Shown in pieces: positions 12,613-15,602 of a stretch of 15,602 bases of DNA. Numbering within the stretch: position 1 is the stretch's first letter; each line of letters starts with the position of its first letter. The stretch is from Pseudomonadota bacterium. GTDB taxonomy: Bacteria > Pseudomonadota > Alphaproteobacteria > Rhizobiales > Xanthobacteraceae. The DNA lies in the NCBI GenBank assembly GCA_023388935.1, contig JAEWFG010000075.1:1-15602 (forward strand), written 5' to 3'. The notes below the pieces were generated by a model. The model made no database searches. It saw only the letters and a program-made list of their open reading frames with translations, and was not told where the DNA came from. Made by a program: the position numbers and the translations under genes.

Positions 12613-14610
12613 ATGTCTCCTGATCTTCTCAAGCTCATCTTCGGGCGGCTCGGCATCGAGTCGCTGCCACTGCACGAGCCGATCGTCGTCGGCACCTTCG
12701 CGGTGGTCGCGCTAGGCGGCATCACGCTGCTCGCCGGCCTCACCTATTTCCGCCTCTGGGGCTACCTCTGGCGCGAATGGTTCACCACGGTCGACCACAA
12801 GCGCATCGGCATCATGTACATGATCCTCGGCATCGTGATGCTGCTGCGCGGCTTCGCCGACGCGCTGATGATGCGCGGCCAGCAGGCGCTCGCGTTTGGC
12901 GGCTCCGAAGGCTATCTCAACGCCCATCACTACGACCAGGTCTTCACCGCCCACGGCGTGATCATGATCTTCTTCGTGGCGATGCCGCTGGTCACCGGCC
13001 TGATGAACTACGTCGTGCCGCTCCAGATCGGCGCGCGCGACGTGTCGTTCCCGTTCCTGAACAATTTCAGCTTCTGGATGACTGTCGGCGGCGCTGTGCT
13101 GGTGATGGCCTCGCTGTTCATCGGCGAATTCGCCCGCACCGGCTGGCTCGCTTATCCGCCGCTGTCGAACATCGGCTACAGTCCCGATGTCGGCGTCGAC
13201 TATTACATATGGGCGTTGCAGGTCGCCGGCGTCGGAACGACGTTATCCGGCATCAACCTGATCTGCACCATCGTCAAGCTGCGGTGTCCCGGCATGACCA
13301 TGATGAAGATGCCCGTCTTCACCTGGACCTCGCTCTGCACCAACGTCCTGATCGTCGCCTCCTTTCCCGTTCTGACTGTCGTGCTGGCGCTGCTTTCGCT
13401 CGACCGCTACGTCGGCACCAACTTCTTCACCAACGATTTCGGCGGCAGCCCGATGTTGTACGTGAACCTGATCTGGATCTGGGGCCATCCCGAGGTCTAC
13501 ATCCTGGTCCTGCCGGCCTTCGGCATCTTCTCCGAGGTGACATCGACCTTCTCGGGCAAGCGGCTGTTCGGCTACACCTCGATGGTCTACGCCACGGTGG
13601 TCATCACCATCCTGTCGTACCTGGTCTGGCTGCATCACTTCTTCACGATGGGTTCGGGCGCCAGCGTCAACTCCTTCTTCGGCATCACCAGCATGATCAT
13701 CTCGATCCCGACGGGCGCGAAGATGTTCAACTGGCTGTTCACGATGTATCGGGGGCGTATCCGCTACGAGTTGCCGATGATGTGGACGATCGCGTTCATG
13801 CTGACCTTCGTGATCGGCGGCATGACCGGCGTGCTGCTCGCGGTGCCGCCGGCCGACTTCGTCCTGCACAACAGCCTGTTCCTGATCGCGCACTTCCACA
13901 ACGTGATCATCGGCGGCGTGGTGTTCGGCGCGTTCGCCGGCATCAACTACTGGTTCCCGAAGGCGTTCGGCTACAGGCTCGATCCGTTCTGGGGCAAGCT
14001 GTCGTTCTGGTTCTGGGTCTCTGGCTTCTACCTCGCCTTCATGCCGCTCTACGTGCTCGGCCTGATGGGCGTGACCCGGCGTCTGCGTGTGTTCGACGAT
14101 CCGAGCCTGCAAATCTGGTTCATCATCGCCGCGATCGGCGCCGTCCTCGTCCTCCTCGGCATCATGTGTATGCTGGTGCAGTTCGCGGTCAGCTTCCTCA
14201 AGCGCGAGCAGCTCAAGGACGTCACCGGCGACCCCTGGGATGCACGCACGCTGGAATGGGCAACGTCCTCGCCTCCGCCGGACTACAACTTCGCTTTCAC
14301 CCCCGTCGTTCACGACAATGACGCGTGGTGGGACATGAAGAAGCGCGGCTACCAGCGTCCGCTCACCGGGTTCAAGCCGATCCACATGCCCAGCGGCACC
14401 GGCACGGGTATCATCCTCGCCGGCCTTGCGACTGCGATGGGCTTCGGCCTGATCTGGTACATGTGGTGGCTTGCGGCTGCGAGCTTCATCGCGATGCTCG
14501 TCGTCGGTATCGGTCACACCTTCAACTATCACCGCGACTTCGACATTCCGGCTGAAGATGTCATCCGGACCGAAGACGCGCGCACCAAGCTGCTCGCCGG
14601 AGCCAAGTAA
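12613..14610 (+). CDS. cyoB: Cytochrome bo3 ubiquinol oxidase subunit I
   Basis: This is the 665-residue catalytic heme-copper subunit, which reduces oxygen to water and pumps protons at the cytoplasmic membrane. Key residues follow E. coli CyoB at a constant +8: His114 and His429 (low-spin heme b), His427 (heme o3), His292, His341 and His342 (CuB), and Tyr296 (the His-Tyr cross-link partner). Proton-channel residues Asp143 (in A-R-D-V), Glu294 (in G-H-P-E-V-Y) and Lys370 (in P-T-G-A-K) are present, as are quinone-site residues Arg79, Asp83, His106 and Gln109. The protein is therefore expected to be a fully active ubiquinol oxidase of the A-type heme-copper family. Its stop TAA at 14608-14610 directly abuts the cyoC ATG. 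Family and function are firm. Confidence 0.98.
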   Translation: MSPDLLKLIFGRLGIESLPLHEPIVVGTFAVVALGGITLLAGLTYFRLWGYLWREWFTTVDHKRIGIMYMILGIVMLLRGFADALMMRGQQALAFGGSEGYLNAHHYDQVFTAHGVIMIFFVAMPLVTGLMNYVVPLQIGARDVSFPFLNNFSFWMTVGGAVLVMASLFIGEFARTGWLAYPPLSNIGYSPDVGVDYYIWALQVAGVGTTLSGINLICTIVKLRCPGMTMMKMPVFTWTSLCTNVLIVASFPVLTVVLALLSLDRYVGTNFFTNDFGGSPMLYVNLIWIWGHPEVYILVLPAFGIFSEVTSTFSGKRLFGYTSMVYATVVITILSYLVWLHHFFTMGSGASVNSFFGITSMIISIPTGAKMFNWLFTMYRGRIRYELPMMWTIAFMLTFVIGGMTGVLLAVPPADFVLHNSLFLIAHFHNVIIGGVVFGAFAGINYWFPKAFGYRLDPFWGKLSFWFWVSGFYLAFMPLYVLGLMGVTRRLRVFDDPSLQIWFIIAAIGAVLVLLGIMCMLVQFAVSFLKREQLKDVTGDPWDARTLEWATSSPPPDYNFAFTPVVHDNDAWWDMKKRGYQRPLTGFKPIHMPSGTGTGIILAGLATAMGFGLIWYMWWLAAASFIAMLVVGIGHTFNYHRDFDIPAEDVIRTEDARTKLLAGAK

Positions 14611-15240
14611 ATGACGATCGCTATCAAGCCCACCCAATCCGGCGAGCCGCTCTTCTACCTCGCCGACGAACACCCGCATCCGGAAGGCTGGAGCACCTCG
14701 CTCGGATTCTGGATCTATCTGATGAGCGACTGCCTCATCTTTGCGATCCTGTTTGCGACCTACGGCGTGCTCAGCGGCAACTACGCCGCCGGCCCCGCGC
14801 CGAAGGACCTGTTCGACCTGTCGCTGGTGGCCGTGAACACCACGATGCTGCTGCTGTCGTCGATCACCTATGGCTTCGCCATGCTGACGATGCAGCAGAA
14901 CAAGATCGGCCAGACGCAGCTGTGGCTGGCGATCACCGGCCTGTTCGGCCTCGCCTTCATCGGCATCGAGCTCACCGAGTTCGCTCACATGATCCATGAG
15001 GGCGCCACGCCGCAGCGCAGCGCCTTCCTGTCGTCGTTCTTCACCCTCGTCGCCACCCACGGGCTGCACGTGACCTTCGGTCTCGTCTGGCTGGTGACGC
15101 TGATGACGCAGGTCGCCCGCTTCGGCCTGATCGAGGCCAACCGCCGCCGTCTGATGTGCCTGTCGATGTTCTGGCACTTCCTCGACGTGGTCTGGATCGG
15201 CGTCTTCACCTTTGTCTATCTGATGGGAATGCTGCGATGA
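14611..15240 (+). CDS. cyoC: Cytochrome bo3 ubiquinol oxidase subunit III
   Basis: This is a 209-residue membrane protein of the COX3 family, close in length to E. coli CyoC (204). Five membrane segments can be traced at about 30-52, 68-92, 103-125, 138-165 and 182-204. Family hallmarks include G-F-W-I-Y-L-M-S-D at 32-40, the N-T-x-x-L-L-x-S-S segment (76-84), E-F-x-H (123-126) in helix three, T-H-G-L-H-V (149-154) and F-W-H-F-L-D-V-V-W (187-195). Subunit III stabilises the oxidase and its proton-uptake path. It starts with no gap after cyoB and ends in an ATGA overlap with cyoD, so the four subunits are clearly made from one message with coupled translation. Confidence 0.97.
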   Translation: MTIAIKPTQSGEPLFYLADEHPHPEGWSTSLGFWIYLMSDCLIFAILFATYGVLSGNYAAGPAPKDLFDLSLVAVNTTMLLLSSITYGFAMLTMQQNKIGQTQLWLAITGLFGLAFIGIELTEFAHMIHEGATPQRSAFLSSFFTLVATHGLHVTFGLVWLVTLMTQVARFGLIEANRRRLMCLSMFWHFLDVVWIGVFTFVYLMGMLR

Positions 15241-15602
15241 ACACCGAAACTCACGCCGCCACTGCTGATCATCATCACGACGACCACGCGCACGGCTCAC
15301 TCTCGACCTATCTTCTCGGTTTCGTGCTGTCGGTCGCGCTCACCGCCGTGCCGTTCTGGCTCGTGATGAGCGGAGCGCTCGGCAACAAGCAGGTCACGGC
15401 ACTGGTGATCACAGTGTTCGCAATAGTGCAGATCGTCGTGCACATGATCTACTTCCTGCATATGTCCCCCAAATCCGAGAACGGCTGGAGCATGATGGCA
15501 CTGATCTTCACCATCATGATGGTTGTGATCGCAATGTCCGGCTCGGTGTGGGTCATGAACCACCTCAACAGCAACATGATGCCGATCCACCAGATGACCG
15601 GA
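15237..15602 (+). CDS. cyoD: Cytochrome bo3 ubiquinol oxidase subunit IV (3' end outside window)
   Basis: ATG 15237 overlaps the cyoC stop as ATGA. The frame stays open to the last base, giving 122 residues with no stop, so the extreme C-terminus is missing; E. coli CyoD is 109 residues, so most of the protein is visible. The N-terminus is histidine- and aspartate-rich (six His and three Asp in residues 11-19). It is followed by G-S-L-S-T-Y-L-L-G-F, the conserved CyoD opening, and three membrane segments (about 23-46, 52-76, 84-108) with Q-I-V-V-H-M-I-Y-F-L-H-M in the second and M-N-H-L-N-S-N-M-M-P after the third. This small subunit assists assembly of CuB into subunit I in E. coli. The call is firm from sequence and operon position. 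Confidence 0.95.
   Translation, partial: MNTETHAATADHHHDDHAHGSLSTYLLGFVLSVALTAVPFWLVMSGALGNKQVTALVITVFAIVQIVVHMIYFLHMSPKSENGWSMMALIFTIMMVVIAMSGSVWVMNHLNSNMMPIHQMTG

Noticed and set aside
12777..14321. 514-codon plus-strand frame inside cyoB
   Set aside because: Arg/His/Ala-rich alternate-frame shadow of cyoB with no ribosome-binding site and no recognisable domain.
13243..15300. 685-codon open frame on the minus strand opposite cyoB/cyoC
   Set aside because: It is antisense to two unmistakable oxidase genes. Its product is a low-complexity string rich in Asp, Glu, His, Arg and Gln with no domain, as expected from third-position GC bias.

Overview
The window is high-GC DNA with dense, same-style genes and intergenic gaps packed with palindromic repeats. 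Together with a cyoABCD operon, an expanded set of CoA-dependent catabolic genes and a leucine-type solute-binding protein, this points to an alphaproteobacterium of the Hyphomicrobiales, most likely Bradyrhizobium or a close relative such as Rhodopseudomonas. That is an inference from gene style and repeats. No rRNA or other marker is present to prove it.

Left part (1-7193), acyl-CoA catabolism. The 3' end of an acyl-CoA dehydrogenase gene is followed on the plus strand by a crotonase-family gene (865-1683). Facing it on the minus strand is a run of four genes, read from right to left: a periplasmic solute-binding protein (5988-7193), a second crotonase (5014-5805), a VOC-fold protein translationally coupled to it by an ATGA overlap (4253-5017), and a fused NDP-forming acyl-CoA synthetase (1906-4056). 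A plausible reading is import of an organic acid, activation to its CoA thioester, then dehydrogenation and hydration or isomerisation. The substrate cannot be told from the sequence. Both crotonases lack the first classical catalytic glutamate, so neither should be assumed to be a plain enoyl-CoA hydratase.

Middle part (7490-9786), envelope and export. A secreted staphylococcal-nuclease-like protein that has lost key catalytic and metal residues is followed, 26 bases later, by a lipoprotein M48 zinc metalloprotease (BepA/YfgC-like) with a LysM-like C-terminal end.

Right part (9929-15602), respiration. An MFS transporter of the metabolite:H+ symporter type diverges from cyoABCD, which encodes a complete cytochrome bo3-type ubiquinol oxidase. 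Every heme, CuB, quinone-site and proton-channel residue checked in CyoB is present at a constant +8 offset from the E. coli numbering. The shared 182-base divergent region holds a perfect 11+1+11 inverted repeat, the best operator candidate in the window. cyoD runs off the right edge.

Intergenic regions. No gap exceeds 300 bases. Six of the larger ones (681-864, 1684-1905, 4057-4252, 5806-5987, 7194-7489 and 9787-9928) contain palindromic repeat elements, several related to each other. One reaches into the 3' end of the acyl-CoA synthetase gene and encodes its last residues. I saw no tRNA, rRNA, CRISPR array, insertion sequence or prophage gene. I did not find a clearly novel multi-gene system. 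The most interesting leads are the cyo operator, the three-copy competing inverted repeat at 1710-1909, and the degenerate active sites.
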